A stretch of 64,000 bases of DNA from Hormiphora californensis (Eukaryota; Ctenophora; Tentaculata; Cydippida; Pleurobrachiidae): contig CM035357.1 in NCBI GenBank assembly GCA_020137815.1, positions 4,266,996 to 4,330,995 on the forward strand, read 5' to 3'. Below are positions 36,551 to 47,660 of this stretch, in pieces. The translations under genes were made by a program, and so were the position numbers. The notes below the pieces were generated by a model. That model was not told the origin of the DNA, ran no database searches, and worked only from the letters and a program-made list of their open reading frames with translations. Position 1 is the stretch's first letter; the number at the start of each line of letters is the position of its first letter.

Positions 36551-38071
36551 GGTACACCTATTTTGACAGGGCATCTCGGGTTTCTAAGGTGTCGGATGTC
36601 ACAGCAGCAGCAGTGTAAATTAATAACTGTTTAAACAAACTACAACTGATTGTGTAAAAAAGGTTAGAAGAATTCGAAATGATCTTTCTAACTTCCGAGT
36701 TTCTATCTTATATCACACACAAACCACTATTAGTTTCGAAAAATTATACTTTAGACACAGCAATGTGGCGCCATTTCTTCAAAAATTTCCTAAAACTTGA
36801 GTTCTATATAGAGCTTGATGCCCTCTTTCCAACGAGCCCGGAAGAAGCAATTTGAAGAAATGGCAGAGATTACTCATTACGTCCAAAAACGTCTAAATGT
36901 TGTGCTAAAAATGTAAATGTAAATGTAAATGTAATATAATCATTTATATATACCACTTTATAGTGTAAAATAATGGAGCACGCACCAACAGCCTACGCTT
37001 GACATACTCTCTCACTTTCAAAAGTGGTACAGATACAAAACACGAGCATAACAAAACACGAACATACAAACACGAACATAAACACGAACATACAAAATAC
37101 GAAAATACAAATCACGAACATATACCACGAACATTCAAAACACGATCATAACAGTTACTAGAACATCGGGACAAATAAATAGTCAATAGACCAACAAATC
37201 AACCCACCGACAAACAAATAGACCAACTAATCAACCCACCGACAGACCACCAAAGTCAAACAAACTGTACAAATAATGCAAACAATAAATAAATAAATTA
37301 GCTGTCCTTCAAACATGCAGTCCTGTACACGGGGAACCGTGTGCATATATTTATACCGCAGTGCTTGCCAGCAAAAAGTCACTTTTAAAAGTTTGTGACT
37401 TTAAAGGGCGCCGTTACGATCTGGGTATTTGGTGGCCTGTTTACAGGTGCACGCTTCCAAAAAAGTTGATTCACTAAAATGGCTCTAACCGCCAAACCAC
37501 TCAACCGTTTTGGCCAATAGGGATCCCTAAAAAAGTTCAGAGTTTACACAGAGTTTACACAGTCTTTACTCAGTCATTACACCCAGAGCGGCGCGTGCTG
37601 CGCGTTTCTTGATTTCCGCGCGGGTTCTTTTTGCGCGTACCAAATACTCTCGCGCAACTGGCAAGTTGATTGTTATAACGATTTGGTTACCGCGCGCTAC
37701 ATGAACGTACAGAGCGAGCGTTGAGATACAACCCCTTGTGCTGTTGCACATAAAAAAATAATAGTATGAACAATACAAACAACTCCCGTTGGCGGTTGTG
37801 CTGTTGCAATGAACAATACAAGTTGGCGGCCGTTGTTGTTTCTCTCGCACCAAAGATTGAAGCGACAATTGATCATCGCTATTTGCTACCGTCCCAGGCC
37901 ACTGCACTGTGTAACCACCGATAAATCAATGTTTGTAACAAATTTAAATACGAGTAATTTTGTCGAGTTAATAGAATTATGCTCATAACAACAATATTAA
38001 TCACATTACTAAAAGAAAGAGATGTCAGATGGGCGAAGAAGTATTAGTTTTTTATCGTGGTCAACATTTAA
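36551..38071. other. Repeat-derived intergenic DNA
   Basis: No supported gene. Segments 36720-37035 and 56590-56720 are inverted copies of one another around accactttatagtgtaaaata. Segment 37395-37500 (gatctgggt..ggcctgtttacaggtgc) recurs at 40070-40170 and, inverted, at 56925-57010. A cacgaacatacaaa tandem lies at 37020-37145. The block 37555-37620 recurs inverted at 40540-40592. Confidence 0.65.
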
Positions 38072-38540
38072 AGTGAGAGTGGACCGAATCAGAATCAGAC
38101 AAGTTTGTTGTAGGTAGTAGAGATTAGCTTTCTGAGCATTTTGCGTTTTTGCCGCTCAAAATCGACCCACCCATCACTGAGATATTTTTGTTATGTTGGG
38201 AGAACTCCTGTTTAATCAGTATGTATAAAACAGAAAAGAAACAATCGTGGTGTTTTACTAACACATTCTGAATATAAGCAGTGAGGTTGACATGTCCATG
38301 CACAGAAGCAGGGCAATGCAAGCCAGGATATTCAAAATTTAAAGAATGTGTTAGTAAAACACAAGGATTGTTTCTATCCTGTTTGATAAATATTGATCCA
38401 GCAGGAATTCTCCCAACATAACAAAGATATCTCAGTGATGGGTGGGTCGATTTTGAGCGGCAAAAACGCAAAATGCTCAGAAAGCTAATCTCTACTACCT
38501 ACAACAATTTTATCCAATTCTGATTCGGTCCACTCTCACT
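38072..38540. mobile_element. 469-bp foldback element flanked by TTAA
   Basis: Ends AGTGAGAGTGGACCGAATCA and TGATTCGGTCCACTCTCACT, flanked by TTAA (38068-38071, 38541-38544). The arms are about 170 bp. A TTAA target fits piggyBac-like elements, but the end sequence is not the classical CCC type, so the family is open. Confidence 0.7.
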
Positions 38541-38639
38541 TTAAAATGAGTACGGAAAACAATGAAAGTTCAAATATTTCAAACACTCATTCAAGGGCTT
38601 CGCCAACACAGGAATAATCCCGTTATGACAGGCGACACC

Positions 38640-39168
<529 letters not shown>

Positions 39169-40189
39169 CGTGTGATGACCTGCAGAGGGGGTGAACGATT
39201 AATTTTTTTTAACCGTAGCTCCACCCATAACATAACAATTGGATAGGGATTTCAATGTCATCTTTGAAGAAGGGGTCTTGCAAAAATATGTGACCCTAGT
39301 TTTACAACTAAAATACAAAGAGATTCGCTCACCGTCCCTTTAGCCCTTCCCACCCCCCCCTACAAAGTGGAAGAGAAAGAGAGAGAAAGAAGGGAGAGAG
39401 GGGAGAGAGAGAGATAAGAGAAAAGAAAGGAAAGAGAAAGAGAAGAGAAGAGAGAGAGAGAGAGAAGGAGGATCAAAACATATATCTTGATTCCTATTCG
39501 GATCCGCCTTATAGAGATATGGCCGCTAGCTTCCATTTTTTGCCTCACTTTCCCTCTTCTTCCCGCTCTCTTTCTCGCTCTCCGCACTCCTCTCTCTCTT
39601 CTCCTTCGCTCTCTCTCTAGCCCTGCTCTCTCTCTTCCGCCCCTCCTCGCCCAGGTTCTTGGGTCACATACCCCGTTTCCAATCACATCTTTTCCCTTGT
39701 GTTTGCGTAGTTTCTTCTGAATAAATCCGGAGACGTTTCTTTACAACGGGCAAGTGACGGTAGGGTTCCAGAAATAATAGATGACAACTTCCAGTCAAGG
39801 ATTTGGAGCCAGGTTTGCCAAGTGCTCGCTATTTGTGCATCTGACACCAATTACAATGGCAACAACATCGATAACTAAGAAAACTGGGTTATTATTTATT
39901 GTCTCCCGGTAAATCAGGGTCCAACTGTAGCATCCGGAGAACGCCCGTCGCCCAATATCATAATAATATCTTTCGCTTTCCTTCAAAACCGGGCCGTTTG
40001 AAAATTACAGTCGAAGTACATCTTTGATGGGCTATATCTTACTATCATAGGTAGGCTATATATACGGGCGCCGCTACGATCTGGGTGTTTGGAGGCCTGT
40101 TTACAGGTGCGCGCTGCCATAAAAGTTGATTCACTAAAATGGCTCTAACCGCCAAACCACTCAACCGTTTTGGCTGATTCAAAGTTTAT

Positions 40190-40310
40190 CTGGTAGGGAA
40201 TGTCAAGGCCTTACCCCAACCCCAACCCCAACCCTAACCCTAACCCTACTTTAGCCCTAACCCTAAAAAACCGTTTGTCAGCACTCCCAAAACACCCAGA
40301 TTTTAACGCT
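40190..40310. repeat. Dispersed repeat with telomere-like CCCTAA units, copy 1
   Basis: Starts tgtcaaggcc, followed by about nine ccccaa/ccctaa units, then aaccgtttgtcagcactccc. The same order appears at 40793-40893 and, inverted, at 56452-56553. Because the flanks repeat too, it is a dispersed element carrying telomere-like units and not a true telomere. Confidence 0.75.
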
Positions 40311-40601
40311 GGCCCTATATATACTTATAGCTGTGTATGTACCCAGATTGTAATCTATCTAGCTGAGGCCTTGAGAGTTTGAATTGAACGCTTTTCTCAA
40401 ATCTTTAGTAGCTTTTCCACTTTAAAAAATTAAAAAACCTATATTTTTAGAGCGCACTGAATATTAAAAATTTAGCAGCGTTGTTACCATATTTTTTAGC
40501 CGCAGCGCGTAAAACACTCATGATTGCAGTGAAAACACCAAAACGCGCAGCACGCGCCGCTCTGGGTGTAATGACTGAGTAAAGACTGTGTATACTCCAT
40601 T

Positions 40602-40746
40602 TTTTTTCAACTGTTCACCCCCCAAAGTCGTGCGCGGAATTGTTTTGCGCGTTTATCACATGTTAACGTGTAGCGCGCGCCACCCAAATTCTAATTTTTA
40701 TTAAATTTCAGTTTTTGGGTGAACAGTTGAAAAAAAATGGACTTTA
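40602..40746. mobile_element. Hairpin MITE, subfamily B (TCCATTTTTTTTCAACTGTT)
   Basis: Ends tccattttttttcaactgtt and aacagttgaaaaaaaatgga, with a middle holding tgttaacgtgtagcgcgcg. A second copy is at 46258-46412 with AAAGTCCA at its start. Confidence 0.75.
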
Positions 40747-41218
40747 AACTCTGTGTAAACTCTGAACTTTTTTAGGGATCCCTATTCAAAGTTTATCTGG
40801 TAGGAAATGTCAAGGCCTAACCCCACCCAAACCCCAACCCTAAACCTAACCTTACTTTAGCCCTAACCCTAAGAGACCGTTTGTCAGCACTCACTAAAGT
40901 CGAATTTTTAATGAGTGTCGCGTGGCGCGCACCAAATTTAGTGCGCGTCCACGGAATTTCGCGAAATCGAGCAAGCCATGGCCGCCAGAAATTTGACATG
41001 TCGGCGACATTGTCGCGTTGGATGAGGAGATTTCTTTGTTCTCCAAGAGAACAAAGGAATCTCCTCATTTGTCAGTTTGTTCTCTGTTCCCTTCAGGCAT
41101 GATCAGACGTGTTGAGTTGTCCTCTTTGACATATGCTCCTTGCTCTTTGTCCCTGTGCGAGCCCACTGATATACTATATCTCTGAAAAGACTTAGCAGGT
41201 ATGAAAATCGTTCTGATT

Positions 41219-41287
41219 CTGTCTGGCATCGCCGACCCGATCTGAGCATACTGTCAGTGTCAAAATGGGTTCTGGCGCCGCCAGAAA
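41219..41287. mobile_element. GC-rich hairpin element, copy at 41.2 kb
   Basis: Runs from ctgtctggcatcgccgaccc to tctggcgccgccagaaa; same layout as the copies at 5-7 kb. Confidence 0.7.
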
Positions 41288-41479
41288 GTTCTGATTTGGA
41301 ACTTGAACCCAATTTTTCAACACAAACATTTTTCAACACAAACATGGCGAGTGACGACAGTCTCTTGCTAAAAACAGGGCAACTCGAATGTTGCTTTTTT
41401 GGTTTTGGATAGGATAATTGTCACTGCTTCGGCTGTCGACCTCATAAATACCTGTTGGTAACAATCTTAACCCTTTCAG

Positions 41480-41599
41480 GCAGGATTACCTGTGGCTATC
41501 GAGGTGGATCTAAAGACGGAAATTATTACGTTATGCCGTGAATTCCACAGTCAAGTCTCGACGGTGTTTTCGGTGGTCCACCCCTCTGCTGTATCCTAA
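41480..41599 (+). CDS. Possible isolated 3' exon, unassigned
   Basis: After a good acceptor (aaccctttcag) an open frame of 39 codons (AGLPVAIEVDLKTE, then FHSQVSTVFSVVHPS) ends in TAA. AATAAA overlaps the next bases. A short ATG-led frame at 41344-41412 (MASDDSLLLK) lies upstream but meets a stop with no clear donor. I do not recognise the product. Confidence 0.25.
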   Translation, partial: AGLPVAIEVDLKTEIITLCREFHSQVSTVFSVVHPSAVS

Positions 41600-42094
41600 T
41601 AAACAACCATTATTACCAGGTAACAAGAAAGAACATGTTTATTTGTCTCATGTTCCTGACTAATTATTCTTATTTATTGCCAACACTACATGATGCATAG
41701 GGCCTAGCCCTTTGTACACTCTCACCCTGTGTGATGTGAGCTATAGAAAGTATGGACAGGGTGGAGAGAGTGGAGAGAGAAAAATGGAGAGCTGAGAGGG
41801 TGGAGAGAGAATGGAGTGAGAAAAATGGAGAGCTGAGAGGGTAGAGAGAGAGAGAGAATAGAGAGAAAATGGAGAGCTGAGATGGTGGAGAGAGAATGGA
41901 GGATGGATTTATTTTGTAAATTTGTAACCCTCCCCTCTATTTCTTGATTCTCGGGCGAATTCTAACCCTCACTCCTACCCCAGGCATTTTACTGATATCG
42001 GGATGGCTAATGTTGGATTCAGTTTCAAACCTCTATCGATTACAGTATTCTTCATATTTGGTAAGAAAACGCTCTCATTAATAACAATTATTGG

Positions 42095-42722
42095 GGTGTG
42101 CACAGACTGCCCAAGCTTGACCATGCCCATATGTGGGCAAGATTTTGACCAAGTCGCACAGACTGACCAAACTTGGTCATTTGACCAAGCTTGTAGAGTA
42201 AAAACTGAAACTAATTCATTACATAATGACCCCATTTACAACTTTTCACCTGGAAATGATAGATGCTTATGTGAGGGCACTTTTCCGACTAATTAAGATA
42301 CGCTGAATCACGTAAGCAACTTTTCCAGAGGTCGATAAAGTGCCCCAATGAAGTATAATTGGCCTTAATTGTTGAATTAAGGTACTTTCCCGACCTCTGA
42401 GGGATTGTAAAGGTCGCTTACGTGATTCACCGTATAGTCGGAATAGTGCCCTCGCATAAGCATCTATTTTTTCCAGGCGAAAAGTTGTAAATGGGGTCAT
42501 TAAGACCCAAATATAGTCAATTAGGACACTTTTCCGATCTCGGCCGGATTGGAAAAGTTGCTAACGTTGTTCAGCGTATCAAAATTAGTAGGGTTCAGTG
42601 GTTTTCGATATGTTATGAATTAGTTTCAGTTTTTACTCTCCAAGCTTGGTCAAATGACCAAGTTTGGTCAAAATCTTGCCCACATATGGGCATGGTCAAG
42701 CATGGGGAGTCTGTGCACGCCC
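42095..42722. mobile_element. 628-bp foldback element
   Basis: Outer arms ggtgtgcacagactgcccaa / catggggagtctgtgcac continue through gaccatgcccatatgtgggc and its complement. An inner inverted repeat at 42235-42505 (aatgaccccatttacaactt, aagttgtaaatggggtcatt) meets near 42370. No clear target duplication was seen. It lies just 5' of the LINE. Confidence 0.7.
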
Positions 42723-42844
42723 TTGGCCGACTGCTACTAGAATCTTGGGCCCAAGATTTTACAATTTGGCCTAGAAATGGATGGGTTATGACCAAAACTG
42801 TAAAAATTGTGTCCAAATTAAGGCAAAACTTACCGCTTACCGCT

Positions 42845-45190
42845 CAGAATACGTAGGGTACAATGGACTCCGTACAATGGACTCCGTACAATGGACTCCG
42901 TAGACGAAAGCCTAAGCTACTTGCCAGGCAAAATGCACTAAAAGAGAAGGGTGAAGTGGATAAAGCTGTTGAAGTGGGGAAAGAGATTGAAGCCGTGATG
43001 TCTCAAATAGAACTGATAATGGTGGAGGACCGTCAGCGAAAGGAAGACGCAGCTGTGCAGAGAATCAAGGTCCAGCCGAATTACTTTTACTCGTATGCTA
43101 AGTCATTCTCGAAGTCACGCTCCCGGATTCCTCTTATGTACGGGTTTGATGACGAACTGACTTCCAGTGACCAGAGTATTGCTGATATACTACAGGATCA
43201 GTTCTGTCTAAACTTTAGCAATCCGTTAAACCCTGATGTAGTTGAACCTTCTTTCGTCCCTCCTCAGATAAAAGTTCCCGAACCTTGTCTTACTCCTACT
43301 CCTCAGCTTATGCTCAAGGCGCTCTCTGAGCTCAAACCTGATTCGAGCCCTGGGCCTGATGGAGTACCGGCCATGTTACTGAAAGAATGTGCTGAAGAAC
43401 TCTCTTCCCCGCTGACTCTACTCTGGGCAGAGTCATTCACTACCGGTATCTGCCCAAAGTTCTACAAGCAGGGAAACGTCACCCCTCTTTTTAAAAAAGG
43501 TGACAAAGCCAGAGCTTGTAACTACCGACCAGTTACTCTGACTTCCCACGTTGTTAAATGCTATGAGAGAGTAATGAGGGACCATATGGTGGAATTCCTA
43601 GAAAGTAACGATATGTTCACCAACCAACAGCACGGCTTCCGAGGGGGTCGGTCATGTCTCAGCCAGCTTCTTGCACACTATGACCAGATGTATCAATGCT
43701 TGTTTGATAATGCTGAAGCGGATACCATCTATTTGGATTTTAGTAAGGCGTTTGATCGGGTGGATCTACGTCTGCTAATGAGGAAACTGAGGCGGTATGG
43801 ATTCTCTGAGGGAGTCTGTAAGTGGATCGAATCATTTCTGACTGATCGGACACAGACAGTTGTAGTTTCTGGCACAAAATCCGGTGTCAGAATCATCATC
43901 AGTGGAGTCCCGCAAGGAACTGTCCTGGGGCCGTTACTATTTCTCATTTTTGTGAACGACCTACCAGACTGTGTGAAACACTCCATTGTCAGCCTGTTTG
44001 CCGATGATACGCGGCTGGGGAAGAGAATATCAACAGTAGCAGACTGCCTTCTCTTACAAGAAGACCTAACAGCTGTAACACGGTGGGCCGAGTCTAATAA
44101 TATGCTTTTGAATGAGAAGAAATATGAACTGATCAGTCATCGTATCAGGGTAGACTCCTTCCTGCAACAGCTCCCGTTCTTTGCTGAACTATCTACATAC
44201 ACAACTAACAGCGGGCATACCCTGGAAGCATCTCCATGGGTTAGAGACCTCGGTGTTATTGTAGATGCTGGAATGACGTGGTCGGAGCACATAGGAAGAA
44301 CTGTATCCAGGGCTCGGCAGACGTGTGGATGGACACTCAGCGTCTTTAAAAGTCGTGACAGAACAGTCATGCTTACCCTGTACAAATCACTCATACGATC
44401 CATACTCGACTATTGCAGCCCACTATGGGCGCCAGTAGCTATTGGCCAGATACAGCTGGTTGAGTCGGTACAACGAACATTTACCTCCCGTATTTCAAAT
44501 ATGGGAGAACTGAACTACTGGGAGAGACTCAAGGACTTGCATCTCATGTCCATTCAGCGACGCCACGAACGTTATTTCATGATCTATATGTTCAAGCTAA
44601 GGATGAGTCTAGTACCAAATGACATTGGGATCATAATTGAAGATACCGGTCGTTGCGGATTTAAGGCTAGGGTACCCGCTCTGCCTGTTTCCAAGTCTGC
44701 TAAAATCCAGGTCTCCTTTTCCACCAGAGGTCCTAAGCTATGGAACTGCCTGCCTAAATCGGTCCGAGATCAGACTGAGATGGAGAAATTTAAGTCCGAG
44801 CTAGGCGCTTTTCTGGCCCAAATTCCAGACGAGCCACCAACACCTGGGTATGTGCGGGCGAATAACAACTCAGTGTTGGATTGGACCATGGGAGGTCGAT
44901 GGAAATTCGATAGAACTGTATGGGCATTGTGAGTGACACTAAATCTTGGTGCTTAGGCACTGTGGTGTGGTCAATGGGCACGAGCTTGCTCGCTTGTTTC
45001 ATTATCTTTATAATGTTACATTAATGCCTACGCTACATTGAAGAGGGTGCGTCCGCGAAACTCCGGCCACCTGAAGAAAGAAGAGACGAGAGTGTTGGGC
45101 GTAGATTTCGTTAAAATGAATTGCGTTTAAGTTTTTAATTTAATTTTATTAAACTAATAATCGAACTTTTGTACTGTAAAATAAAGTCAG
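42845..45190 (+). mobile_element. 5'-truncated non-LTR retrotransposon (jockey/CR1/L2-like)
   Basis: The element starts abruptly near a three-copy tacaatggactccg repeat and ends after an AT-rich 3' region with AATAAA near 45180. It contains the reverse-transcriptase frame 42863-44932. The apurinic endonuclease and ORF1 that normally precede it are absent. The exact ends are estimated. Confidence 0.8.
42863..44932 (+). CDS. LINE reverse transcriptase (ORF2 C-terminal part), 689 codons open
   Basis: Residues 1-150 form the linker after the missing endonuclease. The reverse transcriptase follows: SSPGPDGVPAMLL near 165, GNVTPLFKKGD, NYRPVTLTS, QHGFRGGRSC, the first catalytic aspartate in YLDFSKAFDRVD (about 290-301), GVPQGTVLGPLL (about 349-360) and the FADD box (about 379-382). 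The C-terminal region has SILDYCSPLW and RRHERYFMIYMFK, as in jockey/CR1/L2 elements. It copies element RNA into DNA at a nicked target. The frame is free of stops, suggesting recent insertion, but without the endonuclease this copy is probably immobile. The listed ATG is arbitrary because the true frame began upstream. Confidence 0.92.
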   Translation: MDSVQWTPYNGLRRRKPKLLARQNALKEKGEVDKAVEVGKEIEAVMSQIELIMVEDRQRKEDAAVQRIKVQPNYFYSYAKSFSKSRSRIPLMYGFDDELTSSDQSIADILQDQFCLNFSNPLNPDVVEPSFVPPQIKVPEPCLTPTPQLMLKALSELKPDSSPGPDGVPAMLLKECAEELSSPLTLLWAESFTTGICPKFYKQGNVTPLFKKGDKARACNYRPVTLTSHVVKCYERVMRDHMVEFLESNDMFTNQQHGFRGGRSCLSQLLAHYDQMYQCLFDNAEADTIYLDFSKAFDRVDLRLLMRKLRRYGFSEGVCKWIESFLTDRTQTVVVSGTKSGVRIIISGVPQGTVLGPLLFLIFVNDLPDCVKHSIVSLFADDTRLGKRISTVADCLLLQEDLTAVTRWAESNNMLLNEKKYELISHRIRVDSFLQQLPFFAELSTYTTNSGHTLEASPWVRDLGVIVDAGMTWSEHIGRTVSRARQTCGWTLSVFKSRDRTVMLTLYKSLIRSILDYCSPLWAPVAIGQIQLVESVQRTFTSRISNMGELNYWERLKDLHLMSIQRRHERYFMIYMFKLRMSLVPNDIGIIIEDTGRCGFKARVPALPVSKSAKIQVSFSTRGPKLWNCLPKSVRDQTEMEKFKSELGAFLAQIPDEPPTPGYVRANNNSVLDWTMGGRWKFDRTVWAL

Positions 45191-45369
45191 TTTTAAATGT
45201 GTGTTCTTGAGAGGTGGTCATGTTTTGTTGATAGCCTTAATTATTTTTCAAGTTTCAAGTTTCAAGTTTCAAGGGTGCTTTATTAAAAGTGATATCATTC
45301 TCCCCCCCCCCTCTCTCTCTCTGCCCCTTGATCTTCTCTATTACTCTCACAACAAATTAATTCTCTCAG

Positions 45370-45610
45370 GAAAGATCATGACAGACTATCACTTGGACGT
45401 GTAGCAATATCTGGATTTAAAGGCCGTGAGAGAAGATTGAAGAGGGCATCTAATCCTGGAAGTTGGAACTGGGAAGAGTTTCTTAAACTTATCAGTATAA
45501 CAGAGAGGTGCAGGTGTGAACTTTGTGACTCTACTGTTAATTTACAGGGAGTGATTAACCGATATGATGCTTTTGTAATGTTCTATTATCCCGGAATCTT
45601 GTATGTGTAA
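45370..45610 (+). CDS. Unassigned 3' exon (80 codons)
   Basis: Acceptor aattctctcag, then a frame KDHDRLSLGRVAISGFKGRE, NPGSWNWEEFLKL and CRCELCDSTVNLQG, ending ILYV and TAA at 45608-45610. Composition is protein-like and not low complexity, and it has no internal ATG start, so it reads as the last exon of a gene whose upstream exons I could not find. The LINE lies directly upstream and may have landed in its intron. The CxCxxC cluster could bind metal. Function unknown. Confidence 0.35.
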
Positions 45611-45791
45611 GGTCTGAGCGTGTGTAAAATCGATTTGTTATTGTTATTGTTATATTGGGAACTCTTTTTCTTAAACACATACAAAGAAAATTGTCGTTGA
45701 ATCATCAAAAACATCGATATCTCACTCTATAATATATTCCTATCTTTCTTTATCTCTCTCTCTCTCACACACTCTCTCTCTCTCACACACA

Positions 45792-45851
<60 letters not shown>

Positions 45852-46257
45852 TAGTCTCTCTCTCTCTCTGTAGTCTCTCTCTCTCTCTCTCTAGTCTCTC
45901 TCTCTAGTCTCTCTCTCACGATCACGCCACACTTTATCTGAAAAATATATTATTTGATCGCTAATTGTGTACAATGTTACAGCTGCAGCTGTTGTGTGTA
46001 CAAGGGTCGGTCACTAGAATGTTGATCGTACAACTCCTAACACATGACAGTAACGTGACTTCATTATACCATATTTGGTCATCACCTGATGCGTTCTATA
46101 CCCTTCCCGCCACTTACTGTGTGTAAGCGGCCGCGCGGCAGGTTTGCGCGCAACGCGTTGCAACGAAGGGTTCTTCGCGCGAAATTGAACCCTTCCGACG
46201 CGCAAATCCAAATCGCGCGGCTTTTTAAAAAACGACACTCATTAAAAATTCGACTTT

Positions 46258-46412
46258 AAAGTCCATTTTTTTTCAACTGTTCACCCCCCAAAGTCGTGCG
46301 CGGAATTGTTTTGCGCGTTTATCACATGTTAACGTGTAGCACGCGCAGCGTAAATTAAAATATTGCACGCGCATGAGTTGAGGGGTGAACAGTTGAATAA
46401 AAATGGACTTTA
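46258..46412. mobile_element. Hairpin MITE, subfamily B, second copy
   Basis: Ends AAAGTCCATTTTTTTTCAAC and AAAAATGGACTTT. The left half (ttcaccccccaaagtcgtgc) is identical to 40602-40746, while the centre differs. Confidence 0.75.
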
Positions 46413-46442
46413 AACAGAAAACACCCAGATTTCAACGCTGGT

Positions 46443-46601
46443 CGACTCAAAGTCGGATTTTTTGAAACTGTCACCCCAAAATGACCGCGCATGTGAAATT
46501 TATCAATTTTGACGCGCACACCACACGTTAACATGTGATGTGACGCGCAAAAACATTCCGCGCACGAAAAGGGGGGTGACAGTTTCAAAAATCCGACTTT
46601 C
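46443..46601. mobile_element. Hairpin MITE, subfamily A (AAAGTCGGATTTTTTGAAAC)
   Basis: Ends aaagtcggattttttgaaac and its complement. The centre has gcgcacaccacacgttaaca followed by tgtgatgtgacgcgc. Near-identical copies are at 51783-51936 and 56186-56322. Confidence 0.8.
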
Positions 46602-47197
46602 ACTTGCGAGCCGCGTTTTAGACACGCAACGCGCGGCGTTGTAAATCCTGCGCGGCTCCCATTATGCAGCGTTTTGGTAATAAACTTTTTGGCGCTCAAT
46701 TTTATTCGAGTGTGCAGGGCCAGCGTTAAAATCTGGGTTGGAATGCGCTGCAGCCCCCTCATGCGCGCACCCCCGCAACGAGGGGACTGGAGGGAATGCC
46801 GCGCGCGCGTTTGGCCTGAGCCTGGCTGGGTCGAAAATAACTTTGCGGTCGAAAAAACGGCGGTGCTTATAACTTTGGCCCCTGAAGTCCGTTTTGCTTG
46901 ATTCTTTCACTAGCTGTTAGATCTGACAATTATCTGTCTGGCGGCGCCAGACCCCAATTTGATTCTCAAATTGGGGTCTGGTGTCACAGTTTTGAAGTGC
47001 GTGAGCTGCGTGAGAACGCGCACACAGAATCTTAGCGCAGAGAATGCTACAATATGTCGTTCGCGCGTTACATAGAACAGGCCACTTATAGGAAGATTAG
47101 TGTTTTAGAGAAAGTGTGTGAGAGAGAGTGAGTGTGGGAGAGAGAGAGAAACTAGAGATCCTCTAGAGAGGCCTCTCTTGTTATCAATTTGACACCT

Positions 47198-47256
<59 letters not shown>

Positions 47257-47459
47257 TAGAGTGTGAGTGAAAGAAACCATTGACTATGACCTCCCACGCC
47301 CCAGACGTGCCTCCCCCCCCCCCCCCCCCCCCCCATACACAGTTACCACCCCGTCCGCCTTTATACAACAATATGAAATTAAAACAACTCAATTTATTAC
47401 CAAAAAAGTTACCAAACAAATGTTTACCAATTACCAGGAAGATGGATAAAGTTTTTAAC

Positions 47460-47504
<45 letters not shown>

Positions 47505-47660
47505 CCCACTTTCGTCTCTCACTCTCTCCTTCCCTCCCTTGAGCTACAGGAAATTAATCGAAACATTTATCGAAACTAGTTTAGAATATTTCAAGATGTA
47601 TCACTGTCAAACACTTTCGCACACATCTCTCCACAGATCAAGATATATCTATATAGGAAA

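Larger units (their letters stand above)
39170..42094. other. Repeat-rich interval with telomere-like blocks
   Basis: Contains a GA tract (39363-39470), the right end of a pogo/Tigger MITE (39904-39928), two dispersed blocks with CCCTAA-type repeats (40190-40310, 40793-40893), the hairpin 40602-40746 and the GC-rich hairpin 41219-41287. A ggagagctgaga minisatellite lies at 41757-41905. A possible isolated 3' exon is at 41480-41599. Otherwise nothing is supported. Confidence 0.6.
45611..47660. other. Intergenic repeat block
   Basis: Contains a CT/CA array (45750-45918), a CG-rich stretch (46125-46225), hairpin elements at 46258-46412 and 46443-46601, a partial GC-rich hairpin (46934-46989), a GA tract (47105-47250), a poly-C run (47311-47333) and a CA array (47460-47503). 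No gene is supported. Confidence 0.7.

Noticed and set aside
42085-42722. CRISPR-like or attachment-site repeats
   Set aside because: The repeats are inverted arms of one foldback, with no regular spacers, and the genome is eukaryotic.
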